64,000 bases of DNA from Andreprevotia lacus DSM 23236. GTDB lineage: Bacteria > Pseudomonadota > Gammaproteobacteria > Burkholderiales > Chitinibacteraceae. Shown here in pieces: positions 30,950-40,295 of this stretch (its first letter is position 1; every line of letters starts with the position of its first letter). The position numbers were made by a program, and so were the translations under genes. The notes beneath the pieces were generated by a model, which searched no databases, was not told the origin of the DNA, and saw only the letters and a list, made by a program, of their open reading frames with translations. Where the stretch lies: positions 62,001 to 126,000 of the forward strand of contig NZ_FWXD01000003.1 in the NCBI RefSeq assembly GCF_900176275.1, read 5' to 3'.

Positions 30950-33900
30950 ATGAATCTCTCTACGCATTGCATCCATCGTCCGGTCGCCACCCTGCTGCTG
31001 TGGCTGGCCGTTGTCGTCGCCGGCATTGCCGCCTGGTTCCAGCTGCCGATTTCGGCGCTGCCCACCTACGACACCCCTACCATCAGCGTGCAGGCCAACC
31101 TGCCCGGCGCCAGCCCGGAAACCATGGCCACCTCGGTGGCTACCGCGCTGGAAAAGCAGTTTTCGACCATTCCCGGCGTCAACACCATCACCTCGACCAG
31201 CTCGCTGGGCAGCACCTCGCTCACGCTGGAGTTCGACCCGGACCGCAATATCGATGCCGCCGCGGTGGACGTGCAGGCCGCGCTGTTCCGCGCCAGCCGC
31301 AGCCTGCCCAAGGACATGACCAGCCCGCCGAGCTATCGCAAGGTCAACCCGGCTGACGCGGCCATCCTGCTGATCGGCATCAATTCGCCGTCGATGAGCC
31401 TGGCGGACCTCAACGCCTATGGCGACAACCTGATCTCGCCCGCCCTTTCCACCATCAACGGCGTGGCGCAGGTGCAGATTTTCGGCCAGATGCGCTATGC
31501 GGTGCGCGTATCGGTCGACCCGGAACAGCTCAACACGCGCGGCCTGAGCCTCACCCAGGTATCGGATGCGCTGCAGGCCGCCAACGCCAACGCGCCGGTA
31601 GGCCAGCTGGACGGCAAGCGCCAGACGCTGATCCTGCGCGCGGATGCCAACCTGAAGCACGCAGCCGATTTTGCCAGGGTCATCATCGCCACCCGCAATG
31701 GCGATCCGGTACGCTTGGGCGATGTGGCCAAAATCGAAGACAGCGTGGAAGACCTGCGCACCAGTGCGTGGATCAATGGCGAACGCTCCATCGTGCTGGC
31801 GGTGCAGCGCCAGCCGGGCGCCAATACCGTAGCCACCATCGACGCCATCCGCAAGATGCTGCCGCAGCTGAAGGCGCAGATGCCCGCGTCGGTCAACATC
31901 CAGGAAGTGAACGACCGCTCGATCTCGATCCGCGAGGCCATCCACGATGTCACGCTGACCATGGGGCTGACCATTGCGCTGGTGATCCTGGTCATCCTGC
32001 TGTTCCTGCGCCGCGCCAGCGCCACGCTGATTCCATCGGCCAGTTTGCCGGTGTCGCTGCTGGGCACGTTTGCACTGATGCTGGCGCTGGGATTCAGCCT
32101 CGACAACATCTCGCTGATGGGCCTGACCATTGCCATCGGCCTGGTGGTGGACGATGCCATCGTGGTGCTGGAAAACATCGTGCGCCATGTCGAGGAAGGC
32201 ATGAAGCCGATGGACGCCGCCATCAAGGGCGCGCGTGAAGTAGGCTTTACCGTGATTTCGATCTCGGTATCGCTGGTGGCGGTGTTCATTCCCATTTTCT
32301 TCATGCCCGGCACCATCGGCCGCCTGTTCCACGAGTTTGCCGTGGTGGTGACGCTGGCGATTGCCGTATCGGCCGCCGTATCGCTGACCCTGATTCCGCT
32401 GTTTGCCAGCCGCTTCCTCAAGCACGAAGCGCCAGATGCCAAGATACCGGCATGGAGCCGGCTGTTCGAGGCCGCCTTCGACAAGACGCTGGGCGGCTAC
32501 GCGCGCTCGCTGGACTGGAGCCTGCGCCATCGCGGCCTGATCATGCTGGTGGCACTGGCCACCGTGGTCGGCACCGTCTGGCTCTACCTGATTTCGCCCA
32601 AGGGCTTCTTCCCGCAGGAAGACATCAGCCAGATCCAGGTCACCGTAGAAGGCCCGCAGGATGTGTCCTACCCCGCCATGCTGAACGCGCAGACACGCAT
32701 TGCCGGCAAGGCGCAGGCCGACCCCAGCGTGGCCACCGTGGTCTTCAGCGTGAACAGCAGCAACAACGGCCGCATGTTCATCACACTCAAGCCGCGCGGC
32801 AAGCGCCCGGACATGCAGACCGTGCTGGCCAGCCTGCGCAAGATCACCGCCGGCTCGCCGGGCTTCAACGTCTATTTCCGCCCGGTACAGAACCTGTCGG
32901 TGGGCGGCCGCACATCCAAGAGCGCCTATCAGTACACGCTGCAATCGGTGCATGCCGACGAGCTGGACCAGTGGGGCGACAAACTGCTGGGCGCATTGCG
33001 CCAGTCCAGCGTGCTGGCCGACGTGAACACCGATGCACAGAAGAACGGCCTGCAGGCCAATGTGAAGATCGATCACGACAAGGCACAGCTGCTCGGCGTC
33101 GATACGCAGGCGCTGCAGGACACGCTGTACGCCGCCTATGGTGGCCGCCAGGTCTCGACCATTTATGACCCCGAGGACAGCTATCAGGTCATCATGGAGC
33201 TGGCACCAGAGGCGCGCCGCGATGAATCGGCGCTGGACAAGCTCTATGTGGCCAGCAAGGCCGGCACGCTGGTGCCGGTGAGCGCGATTGCACACATCGA
33301 GCGCGAACGCGTCACCACCGCCGTCAACCATCAGGGCCAGCTGCCGGCGGTCACGCTGTCGTTCAACCTGCAGCCGGGCAAATCGCTGTCAGACGCCAGC
33401 GCAGCCATTATTGACGCGCAAAAACAGATCGGCATGCCGGCCTATGTGTTCGGCGCATTTGCCGGCGAGGCAGCGGTATTCCAGTCATCGCAAAGCAGCC
33501 AGCTGTGGCTGATCGTGATTGCCATTGCGGTGATTTACGTGATCCTGGGCGTGCTGTACGAAAGCTGGATTCACCCCATCACCATTCTGGCCGGCATTCC
33601 GTCTGCCGCGATTGGCGCCTTCCTCAGCCTGCGCATCGCCGGGCTGGAGCTGACCTTCATTGCCATGGTCGGCATCCTGCTGCTGGTGGGCATCGTGAAG
33701 AAGAACGCCATCATGATGATCGACTTCGCGCTGGAATCGCAGCGCACACAGGGCCTGCCGCCGCATGAGGCGATACGCCAGGCCTGCGTGCTGCGCTTCC
33801 GTCCCATCATGATGACCACCGTTGCCGCCATCGCGGGTGCATTGCCCATCGCGCTCGGCCTGGGCGCCGGTGCCGAGCTGCGCCAGCCGCTGGGCGTGGC

Positions 33901-34042
33901 CGTGGTCGGTGGCCTGCTGTTCTCGCAGCTGATCACGCTTTACGTCACCCCGGTGCTGTTCCTGGGCTTCGACGCGCTGATCCACAAGCTGGGCGGTCAG
34001 GGCTTCACGCCTGAAGCGGTGCATGACGACGACCAGCGCTAA
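30950..34042 (+). CDS. RND multidrug efflux transporter (MdtB/MdtC-like, HAE1)
   Basis: This 1030-residue proton-driven drug exporter has 12 membrane helices and two large periplasmic loops. It begins NLSTHCIHRPVATLLLW and contains FRASRSLPKDMTSPPSYRKVNPADAAIL, typical of MdtB/MdtC. It also has the proton-relay motif GLVVDDAIVVLEN and the repeat-region LRFRPIMMTTVAAIAGALPIALG. One pump gene follows the adaptor here, whereas E. coli mdtBC has two. Its substrate is unknown. Confidence 0.92.
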   Translation: MNLSTHCIHRPVATLLLWLAVVVAGIAAWFQLPISALPTYDTPTISVQANLPGASPETMATSVATALEKQFSTIPGVNTITSTSSLGSTSLTLEFDPDRNIDAAAVDVQAALFRASRSLPKDMTSPPSYRKVNPADAAILLIGINSPSMSLADLNAYGDNLISPALSTINGVAQVQIFGQMRYAVRVSVDPEQLNTRGLSLTQVSDALQAANANAPVGQLDGKRQTLILRADANLKHAADFARVIIATRNGDPVRLGDVAKIEDSVEDLRTSAWINGERSIVLAVQRQPGANTVATIDAIRKMLPQLKAQMPASVNIQEVNDRSISIREAIHDVTLTMGLTIALVILVILLFLRRASATLIPSASLPVSLLGTFALMLALGFSLDNISLMGLTIAIGLVVDDAIVVLENIVRHVEEGMKPMDAAIKGAREVGFTVISISVSLVAVFIPIFFMPGTIGRLFHEFAVVVTLAIAVSAAVSLTLIPLFASRFLKHEAPDAKIPAWSRLFEAAFDKTLGGYARSLDWSLRHRGLIMLVALATVVGTVWLYLISPKGFFPQEDISQIQVTVEGPQDVSYPAMLNAQTRIAGKAQADPSVATVVFSVNSSNNGRMFITLKPRGKRPDMQTVLASLRKITAGSPGFNVYFRPVQNLSVGGRTSKSAYQYTLQSVHADELDQWGDKLLGALRQSSVLADVNTDAQKNGLQANVKIDHDKAQLLGVDTQALQDTLYAAYGGRQVSTIYDPEDSYQVIMELAPEARRDESALDKLYVASKAGTLVPVSAIAHIERERVTTAVNHQGQLPAVTLSFNLQPGKSLSDASAAIIDAQKQIGMPAYVFGAFAGEAAVFQSSQSSQLWLIVIAIAVIYVILGVLYESWIHPITILAGIPSAAIGAFLSLRIAGLELTFIAMVGILLLVGIVKKNAIMMIDFALESQRTQGLPPHEAIRQACVLRFRPIMMTTVAAIAGALPIALGLGAGAELRQPLGVAVVGGLLFSQLITLYVTPVLFLGFDALIHKLGGQGFTPEAVHDDDQR

Positions 34043-34086
34043 GGCCTGGTTTTACCCCCTACCCTGATCCGCTCCATGCGGCACCC

Positions 34087-34112
34087 AGAACCCGGCCCAG
34101 CCGGGTTCTTGC
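34087..34112 (+). terminator. Terminator after RND pump gene
   Basis: A perfect 9-bp stem, AGAACCCGG / CCGGGTTCT, with a 5-base loop lies 45 bases after the pump stop and is followed by TTGCACG. The T tract is short, so it is of moderate strength. Confidence 0.6.
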
Positions 34113-34174
34113 ACGTTTGGCGGGGAAGAACCCCGTTCACCGTGATCGCTCCCGCAAATGCAATGGAGCCTGCC

Positions 34175-35956
34175 TCAGCCCGCTTGCGCGAACTCCCCTG
34201 CCGCCACGCGCGCCAGCAGCGCATCCAGCTCATCCTGCCGGAACGGCTTGGCGAGAAATTCATCCATGCCGGTGCGCAAGCAGGCATCCCTGTCCTCGCT
34301 GTTGACGTTGGCCGACAGCGCAATCACCGGCAGATGCGGCAGTTGCAATTGCCGTTCACGCCGCCGCAGCCTGGCAGTGGCAGCAAGGCCGTCCAGCACC
34401 GGCATCTGCACGTCCATGAACACCACGTCGAAGGGCTGCACAGTCTGTTCGATCAGCGCGAGCGCCTGCTCGCCATTCTCGGCCATGACCACGTGATGGC
34501 CAGCCATGCTGAGGAAACGCTCGGCCACCAGCCGGTTCACCGGGTTGTCCTCGGCCAGCAGCACATTGAGCGGCCCGGAACGCGGCGCCGGCGATGGCAC
34601 GGACGCCAACGCTTCGGCCGGCTGGAGCGGCAGCGTAAAGCGGAAGATGCTGCCGCCACCGGGGTTATCGTCCACCCAGATGCGCCCGCCCATCAGCTCG
34701 ATCAGCTTGTGTGAAATCGACAGCCCCAGGCCGGTGCCGCCAAAGCGCCGCGTGATTGAGTTGTCGGCCTGCGCAAAGGCCTCGAAGATGGCCTTGCGCT
34801 TCTCCTGCGGCACGCCGATGCCGGTATCGCGCACGGCCACGGCCAGCACCACATCGCCATCCTTGCCCGGCCAGCATTCAGCCTCGATCGACACCTGCCC
34901 CTGCGGCGTAAACTTGAGCGCGTTACCGATCAGGTTGACCAGCACCTGCTTGATGCGCACGGCGTCGCCAATCAGATTGCAGGGTGCATTTGCCGCCAGC
35001 TGGAAGTGCAGCTCAACGCCATGCAGTGATGCCTGCGGCCTGAACATCTGCGCCAGATCGTTGAACAGCCGCGCCGGGGCGAATGGCGCCGGGTCCAGCC
35101 CGAAATGGCCGGCTTCGATGCGCGAAAAGTCCAGCACGTCGTTGACCAGCGACAGCAAGGCATCGGTCGACGCCTGGATCACCGCCACCTGCTGACGTGA
35201 TTCCGCATCCAGCGGATGGTGTGCCAGCAACTGCGCCATACCGACAATGCCATTCATGGGGGTACGGATTTCATGGCTGATATTGGCGAGGAACTCGCTC
35301 TTGGCGCGGCTGGCTGATTCGGACACCTCGCGCGCCTCTTCAAGATCGGCCACCAGACGGCGCTGATCCTGCGCCACCTTGATCGAGTCGGTCAGCATTT
35401 CATTGAAAAACTGGGCACTGCGCAGGATGCCGAACAGGAACAGCAGCGACATCACGCTGAAAATCGCCCCGTAGTAGCCACCATGGAACAGGTTGGCGAT
35501 GGTCTCGGGCACGATCATCAGGAAGGCATAGCTTTGCAGCACCGGCAGCACGGCCGACAGGATGGGCACCGCGCCGGCCACCATGCCGCCAAGCACGAAG
35601 GCAATAAAGAAACGCAGCGTATCGGTGCCGCCAACCATGAAGGGCACCACCCCCACGCCCCAGATCAGGCCCGAGACCGGCGCACTGAGTACGTAGCGCC
35701 GCAGCCAGTCATCCACGGTGACTTCATTGATCTCGGCGCGATGAAAGTCGCGCGCCAGCCGCAGGCGGTAAGCGGCAGTCAGCAGCGCCAACCCCCACCA
35801 CACCAGCACATAGGGCCAGCGGAACTGCGTCATCGCCACGCCGGCCAACAGGGTTGCGTTGACGATGCTCATCCACTGCCCCACCGCCACGTTGCGATAC
35901 AGCAACTGGGTGGTATGCAGCTTTACGGCCGGGCTTTGATCGGGCAAACGGAACAT
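34175..35956 (-). CDS. Hybrid sensor histidine kinase/response regulator
   Basis: This 593-residue membrane kinase has about five to six membrane helices in residues 30-185. After a short coiled coil come the HisKA domain with phospho-acceptor His228 in [13 protein letters not shown] and the HATPase domain ([39 protein letters not shown]). A C-terminal receiver domain begins with [13 protein letters not shown], with the phospho-Asp in VVFMDVQMP. There is no separate sensory domain, so the membrane region may sense. No downstream regulator gene is adjacent, so it may work in a phosphorelay. Confidence 0.93.
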   Translation of the reverse strand: MFRLPDQSPAVKLHTTQLLYRNVAVGQWMSIVNATLLAGVAMTQFRWPYVLVWWGLALLTAAYRLRLARDFHRAEINEVTVDDWLRRYVLSAPVSGLIWGVGVVPFMVGGTDTLRFFIAFVLGGMVAGAVPILSAVLPVLQSYAFLMIVPETIANLFHGGYYGAIFSVMSLLFLFGILRSAQFFNEMLTDSIKVAQDQRRLVADLEEAREVSESASRAKSEFLANISHEIRTPMNGIVGMAQLLAHHPLDAESRQQVAVIQASTDALLSLVNDVLDFSRIEAGHFGLDPAPFAPARLFNDLAQMFRPQASLHGVELHFQLAANAPCNLIGDAVRIKQVLVNLIGNALKFTPQGQVSIEAECWPGKDGDVVLAVAVRDTGIGVPQEKRKAIFEAFAQADNSITRRFGGTGLGLSISHKLIELMGGRIWVDDNPGGGSIFRFTLPLQPAEALASVPSPAPRSGPLNVLLAEDNPVNRLVAERFLSMAGHHVVMAENGEQALALIEQTVQPFDVVFMDVQMPVLDGLAATARLRRRERQLQLPHLPVIALSANVNSEDRDACLRTGMDEFLAKPFRQDELDALLARVAAGEFAQAG

Positions 35957-36016
35957 GACGACGCTTTCATGGGCAACGTGCAGCAGTATAGCCAGTCCAC
36001 CTTGCTGATAGCAGGG

Positions 36017-36814
36017 TCAGGGCTTGCCATCGCTGGGAAGCACAGCCACCTCGTCCTTGCTGTCGGCAAGAATGTTGAGTGTCACGCGCCGGTTACGCGC
36101 ACGCCCCTCGACCGTGTCGTTGCTTTCCTGCGGGCGGAACTCGCCATAACCGATGGCCACCAGTCGCTGCGGCGCCACCCCCGTCTGCACGAACAGCCGC
36201 ACCACGCTGGCCGCCCGCGCGGCCGACAGTTCCCAGTTGGACGGAAACTGCGGCGAGGCAATCGGCTGGTTGTCGGTGTTGCCCTCGATCTGGATCAGGT
36301 TGTCGCTGCTTTTCACCAGCTCGGCCACGCCACGCAAGGTGGCCACCGAGTTGCTCTCCAGATCGGCACGGCCGGTCTGGAACAGCACCGAATCGCTGAT
36401 TTCCACCGCAATGCCGCGCTTGGATTGCGTCACGCGCACCTTGCCCTGATCAATCAGCGCGCCCAGCGACGTACGGATATCGCTGGCCATGCTTTGCATC
36501 TTCTGCGTGGTTTCGGCCAGTTTGGGATTGGGCTGCTGCCCTTTGGCGTTGTTGTTCTGCGGCGGCGTCAGTTTTTGCGGAGCCCCCGGCACGATCTGGT
36601 TGGGCAGGCGCACCGGGTTCTGCGAGGTGGTCGGGTCGTTGCGGAAGGCATTGACCAGCGATTCGGACAACACCTTGTACTTGCCCTCGTTGAGCGACGA
36701 CAGCGCATACATCACCACGAAGAATGCAAACAGCAGCGTGATGAAGTCGGCATACGACACCAGCCACCGTTCGTGGTTGTCGTGCTCTTCCGGATGTCTG
36801 CGCCGTTTCGCCAT
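36017..36814 (-). CDS. motD: MotB/MotD-type flagellar motor stator protein, without partner
   Basis: This 265-residue protein has the plug-like N-terminal helix with ERWLVSYADFITLLFAFFVVMYALSS (proton-binding Asp23), a periplasmic linker (about 60-110, Pro/Gln/Asn-rich) and a C-terminal OmpA-like peptidoglycan-binding domain (about 130-250, IQIEGNTDNQP, NWELSAARAASVVR, RARNRRVTLNI). The sequence fits MotB/MotD stator subunits, MotD being the second set in Pseudomonas-type flagella. No motA or motC gene is adjacent. It follows sppA by 15 bases on the same strand, an odd placement. Symbol is by similarity. Confidence 0.82.
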   Translation of the reverse strand: MAKRRRHPEEHDNHERWLVSYADFITLLFAFFVVMYALSSLNEGKYKVLSESLVNAFRNDPTTSQNPVRLPNQIVPGAPQKLTPPQNNNAKGQQPNPKLAETTQKMQSMASDIRTSLGALIDQGKVRVTQSKRGIAVEISDSVLFQTGRADLESNSVATLRGVAELVKSSDNLIQIEGNTDNQPIASPQFPSNWELSAARAASVVRLFVQTGVAPQRLVAIGYGEFRPQESNDTVEGRARNRRVTLNILADSKDEVAVLPSDGKP

Positions 36815-36829
36815 GCCTGCCCTGCCCGT

Positions 36830-37765
36830 TTACTGCACCGACAGGCGCAACTGGCTGGCGATGTGCGCCGCGGCCGTCACGCCGACCTTGCGCGCAAAGC
36901 GGTCCAGATAGCCTGGCTGCGGGGTAAAGTCGACTACGTCATCGGCCTTGATCACATCGCGTGCCACGCTGTCGACCGAACCAAGGCCATCGATCAGGCC
37001 CATCTTCACGCTTCGGGCACCGCTCCATACCAGCCCGGTGAACAGGTCCGGGTCGTCGCCCAGGCGCTTGCCACGGCCGGTCTTCACCACGTCGATGAAT
37101 TGCTGGTGGATTTCGCTCAGCATGTCCTGCGCCTTGGCTTTCTGCTCATCATTCACCGGCGAGAACGGGTCAAGGAAGCCCTTGTTCTTGCCAGCAGTCA
37201 GCAGGCGGCGCTCGACACCCAGCTTTTCCATCGCGCCGGTAAAGCCGAAGCCATCCATGCGTACGCCGATCGAACCCACGATGCTGGCCTTGTCGGCATA
37301 AATCTTGTCGGCCGCCACGGCAGCGTAGTAGCAACCGGAGGCACAAATATCGCCCACCACCACGTACAGCGGCGTCTTGGGGTGTTTTTGCTTGAGGCGC
37401 ACCATCTCGTCATGCAACTGGCCGGCTTCGACCGGGCTGCCGCCCGGGCTGTTGACCGACAGGATCACGCCCTTGGTGTTCTTGTCGTCAAACGCGCGCG
37501 TCAGGCCGTCGATGATGACCTGCACATTGGCCTCGCCACCGGCAGCAATCACGCCATCCATATTGACCATGGCGGTGTGCGGGCCGCTGGATGCGCTTTC
37601 CATTTCGCGCGAGCTACCACTGCCCACCAGCACCAGCGTCACCAGCAGCAGGTAGCCAAAACCCAGCAGCTTGAAAAAAATGCCCCAGCGCCGCTTCAGG
37701 CGCTGTTCCTTCACACCGGCCTGCAGCAGATCGTTGAGTACCTGGCGTTCCCAGTTTTCTTGCAT
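36830..37765 (-). CDS. sppA: Signal peptide peptidase SppA (S49 family)
   Basis: SppA is a membrane-bound serine protease that degrades cleaved signal peptides. The 311-residue protein is the short, one-domain form: a membrane anchor at about 31-48 (FFKLLGFGYLLLVTLVLVG), the nucleophile Ser143 in GDICASGCYYAA, and the general-base Lys at about 195 in AGKNKGFLDPF, spaced 52 residues as in the family. SVNSPGGSPVEAG forms the oxyanion region. The Rieske gene ends just upstream (3 bases), so they are co-transcribed. Confidence 0.92.
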   Translation of the reverse strand: MQENWERQVLNDLLQAGVKEQRLKRRWGIFFKLLGFGYLLLVTLVLVGSGSSREMESASSGPHTAMVNMDGVIAAGGEANVQVIIDGLTRAFDDKNTKGVILSVNSPGGSPVEAGQLHDEMVRLKQKHPKTPLYVVVGDICASGCYYAAVAADKIYADKASIVGSIGVRMDGFGFTGAMEKLGVERRLLTAGKNKGFLDPFSPVNDEQKAKAQDMLSEIHQQFIDVVKTGRGKRLGDDPDLFTGLVWSGARSVKMGLIDGLGSVDSVARDVIKADDVVDFTPQPGYLDRFARKVGVTAAAHIASQLRLSVQ

Positions 37766-37768
37766 GGT

Positions 37769-38137
37769 TCAGTCTTTCCTCGCGGGGTAATAGAAAACCT
37801 GCTCGTCTTCCTCGACCACATTGAGCTTGGTCAGATGGCGGCCCGGGCACGGCCCGCCCAGGCACAAGCCGGTCTGTGGCGCATAGTATGCACCGTGCGT
37901 GGCACAGACCAGATAATTCTGGCTCAAATCAAAAAAATCACCCGGCTGGTAATCCAGCTCGATGGGAATGTGCGCGCAGCTGTTCAGATAGGCATGCACA
38001 TGGCCGCGATAGCGCACCACGAAAGCCGCCTGCGTGCGGCCATCCCACTCCACTTCAAAGCGTACACCCAAACCGCGATCGGGCAGCTCGCTGCCGGCAC
38101 AAATGCGGATGCGCTGTGGCGTGTTGTCCTCAACCAT
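37769..38137 (-). CDS. Rieske (2Fe-2S) protein
   Basis: This 122-residue small Rieske ferredoxin-like protein has the ligand motifs CAHIP and CATHGAYY, bound to a 2Fe-2S cluster by two Cys and two His. It has no signal peptide, so it is cytoplasmic. Such proteins stand between the HAD hydrolase and sppA in many betaproteobacteria, and their partner is not known. The ATG overlaps the HAD stop region by 8 bases. Confidence 0.88.
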   Translation of the reverse strand: MVEDNTPQRIRICAGSELPDRGLGVRFEVEWDGRTQAAFVVRYRGHVHAYLNSCAHIPIELDYQPGDFFDLSQNYLVCATHGAYYAPQTGLCLGGPCPGRHLTKLNVVEEDEQVFYYPARKD

Positions 38138-38810
38138 GCTGCAGTATCCAGGCCGACAGTTGCTTGAAATCGTCAAAGTGCGCCAACGGCGACAGTGCCA
38201 GCAATTCGTCCAGCGGGTGCGCGCCATAGCTCATGGCCAGGCTGGCGCAGCCGGCATTGATCGCCAGCTGCAGGTCGTGCGTGGTGTCGCCGATCATCAC
38301 TGCCCGCTGCGCCGGCACCATGGTTTCGTCGAACAGGTATTCGAGCATGGCCGGGTGCGGCTTGGAAAAGCTCTCGTCAGCGGTACGCGTGGCCACAAAG
38401 TGGTACCCCAGACCGGTCGATGCCAGCGCCCGATCCAGCCCCACGCGCGATTTGCCGGTAGCGACCGCCAGCTGGAAACCAGCCTCGCCCAATGCCTGCA
38501 GCCCTTCACGCACGCCGTCGAACAGCACCAGTGCCTCGTCCCGTGCCAGATAATGGTGGCGATAGGCATCGACGATGGCGGTAATGGTGGCCGCATCGGC
38601 AGCAGGCGCCAGATGCTGCATGGCCTCGCGCAAGCCGTAACCGATGACGAAACGCGCATCGCTGTCGGTCGGCACCGGCAGGCCCAGCTCGCCAAATGCC
38701 AGCTGGATGGCATGGGCTATGGTACCGGTGGAATCCATCAGGGTGCCGTCCCAGTCGAACACCAGCAGATCGAAACGGCGCGCCGGGTTGGCAAAATCAG
38801 CAGCAGGCAT
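38130..38810 (-). CDS. HAD-IA family hydrolase (phosphoglycolate phosphatase-like)
   Basis: This 226-residue HAD phosphatase has motif I FDWDGTLMDS (Asp19 and Asp21), motif II VATGKS, motif III Lys in SKPHP, and motif IV VMIGDTTHDLQLA. Its cap type resembles Gph/YjjG-type enzymes; the substrate is not determined. It lies between rluC and the Rieske gene on one strand, with one-base overlap to rluC, and is likely co-transcribed. Confidence 0.9.
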   Translation of the reverse strand: MPAADFANPARRFDLLVFDWDGTLMDSTGTIAHAIQLAFGELGLPVPTDSDARFVIGYGLREAMQHLAPAADAATITAIVDAYRHHYLARDEALVLFDGVREGLQALGEAGFQLAVATGKSRVGLDRALASTGLGYHFVATRTADESFSKPHPAMLEYLFDETMVPAQRAVMIGDTTHDLQLAINAGCASLAMSYGAHPLDELLALSPLAHFDDFKQLSAWILQHG

Positions 38811-39754
38811 CAGTTCAGGGTATCCAGATAGGTTTGCAATTCTTTGGCCAGCGGTGCTTCAAGTTGCAGCTTGTCGCCGCTGAGCGGGTGAATCAAGGTC
38901 AGCCGCCACGCATGCAGGAACAGCCGACGCAGGCCGGCACGCGGCAACAGCCGGTTGATGGCCGGATCGCCGTATTTGTCGTCACCCAGGATGGGGTGGC
39001 CGCTTTCAGCCAGATGCACGCGGATTTGATGGGTGCGGCCGGTTTTCAGTTCGCATTCCAGCAAAGATGCATCGGCAAAGGTCTGGCGGCGGTTGACCAC
39101 GGTATGCGAGGTCAGGCCGTCGGCCGATTTCTTCACCCGGCGCTCGCCATCGGGCGTCTCATACTTGAGCAGCTTGAATTTGACGTGGCTGCGCGGCTCG
39201 GGCCATACCCCCTGCACCAGCGCCAGATAGCGTTTGTCGATCTGGTGGTTGTCACGCAGCATCTCGTGCAGCTTCACCAGCGCGCTGCGCTTCTTGGCCA
39301 CCAGGAGGATGCCCGAGGTATCCCGGTCCAGCCGGTGCACCAGCTCGAGGAATTTGGCCTGCGGCCGCTGCGCACGCAAGAGCTCGATCACGCCGAACGA
39401 CAGGCCCGAGCCACCATGCACCGCCACGCCCGATGGCTTGTTGATGGCAATCAGCGCGTCATCCTCGAACAGGATAGGCAGCTCGACCTGTCCGCTGGCA
39501 GCCAGTGCCGGCGCATTATCGGGTTTCTCGGCCACGCGCACCGGCGGCACGCGCACGACGTCGCCCGCCTCAAGCTTGCGGGTGACATCGGCGCGGCCCT
39601 TGTTTACCCGCACCTCGCCGGCGCGCACGATGCGGTAGACATGGCTCTTGGGCACGCCCTTGAGGTGGCGCAGCAGGAAATTGTCCAGCCGCTGGCCCGC
39701 GGTCTCTTCGGTGATTTCGATGAAGGTGACAGACGCTTTGCTCGTCTCGGTCAT
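38810..39754 (-). CDS. rluC: 23S rRNA pseudouridine synthase RluC
   Basis: RluC makes pseudouridines 955, 2504 and 2580 in 23S rRNA. The 314-residue protein has an N-terminal S4 domain (GQRLDNFLLRHLKGVPKSHVYRIVRAGEVRVNKGR) and the RluA-type catalytic motif HRLDRDTSG with its Asp. ELKTGRTHQIRVHL is the RNA-binding signature. It is divergent from rne, the same arrangement as in E. coli. The first part of the rne-rluC intergenic region serves as its promoter. Confidence 0.94.
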   Translation of the reverse strand: MTETSKASVTFIEITEETAGQRLDNFLLRHLKGVPKSHVYRIVRAGEVRVNKGRADVTRKLEAGDVVRVPPVRVAEKPDNAPALAASGQVELPILFEDDALIAINKPSGVAVHGGSGLSFGVIELLRAQRPQAKFLELVHRLDRDTSGILLVAKKRSALVKLHEMLRDNHQIDKRYLALVQGVWPEPRSHVKFKLLKYETPDGERRVKKSADGLTSHTVVNRRQTFADASLLECELKTGRTHQIRVHLAESGHPILGDDKYGDPAINRLLPRAGLRRLFLHAWRLTLIHPLSGDKLQLEAPLAKELQTYLDTLN

Positions 39755-40295
39755 GTTGACATATACTCTGTGTTGCGCTGCGATTCCGACCGGCAGCGTG
39801 GTGGCACCAGGATAAGTGCGTGCTGCCGGCCTTCGTGGCCCTGATTATCCTGCTCTTTGGTTTCTGATGCGCCGTTCACGCCGGCGACTGCCTTCCCGCC
39901 GCCCAGCAGTTGGGCCCCTTCCGGAGTCATTATCAATCTTCGGGAGCGCGAGCGCGGGACTCGCCAGACGTACGTTGCATACAGACCATGCTGGGATGCG
40001 GTTATTTCAGCTCACCGCAAAAAAAGTAGCGATGGTAATTGATTCGACCATACAACGCACTCACACGGCTTTTTACCGTTCTGCCCTTGCACCTGGTTGC
40101 CCGGCAGGATGGCTCACCGGCCTTTAAGGCCTCGGCTTAATCCGCGAAATTCAGGATGTACAAAACCCGCGCCAGATTCCCCTGATCCCGTTCTGCCATC
40201 CCCTGTTCCCCAACCCGGGAATGCGATTGCGACCCCGATCGGCTGCTGTGCCGTGCCGAGGCGCCCCTGCCGTATGAGTGCGTGCAGGAGCCTAA
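39755..40295. promoter_or_regulatory. 541-bp rluC-rne intergenic region, probable rne leader
   Basis: There is no credible coding sequence here. It holds the divergent promoters of rluC and rne and a long 5' leader for rne. Visible elements are TTGACA at 39757-39762, a GGCCTTTAAGGCC palindrome (40119-40131) and several T-rich stretches. In E. coli the rne leader (361 nt) is the target of RNase E autoregulation. A comparable role here is an inference from length and position. Confidence 0.55.

Noticed and set aside
30938-33331. 797-codon minus-strand open frame opposite the RND pump
   Set aside because: Antisense shadow; the RND pump in the plus frame carries clear motifs over the same bases.
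35483-38167. 894-codon plus-strand open frame over the kinase, MotD-like, sppA and Rieske genes
   Set aside because: It crosses several well-supported minus-strand genes and their boundaries; composition is typical of an antisense shadow.
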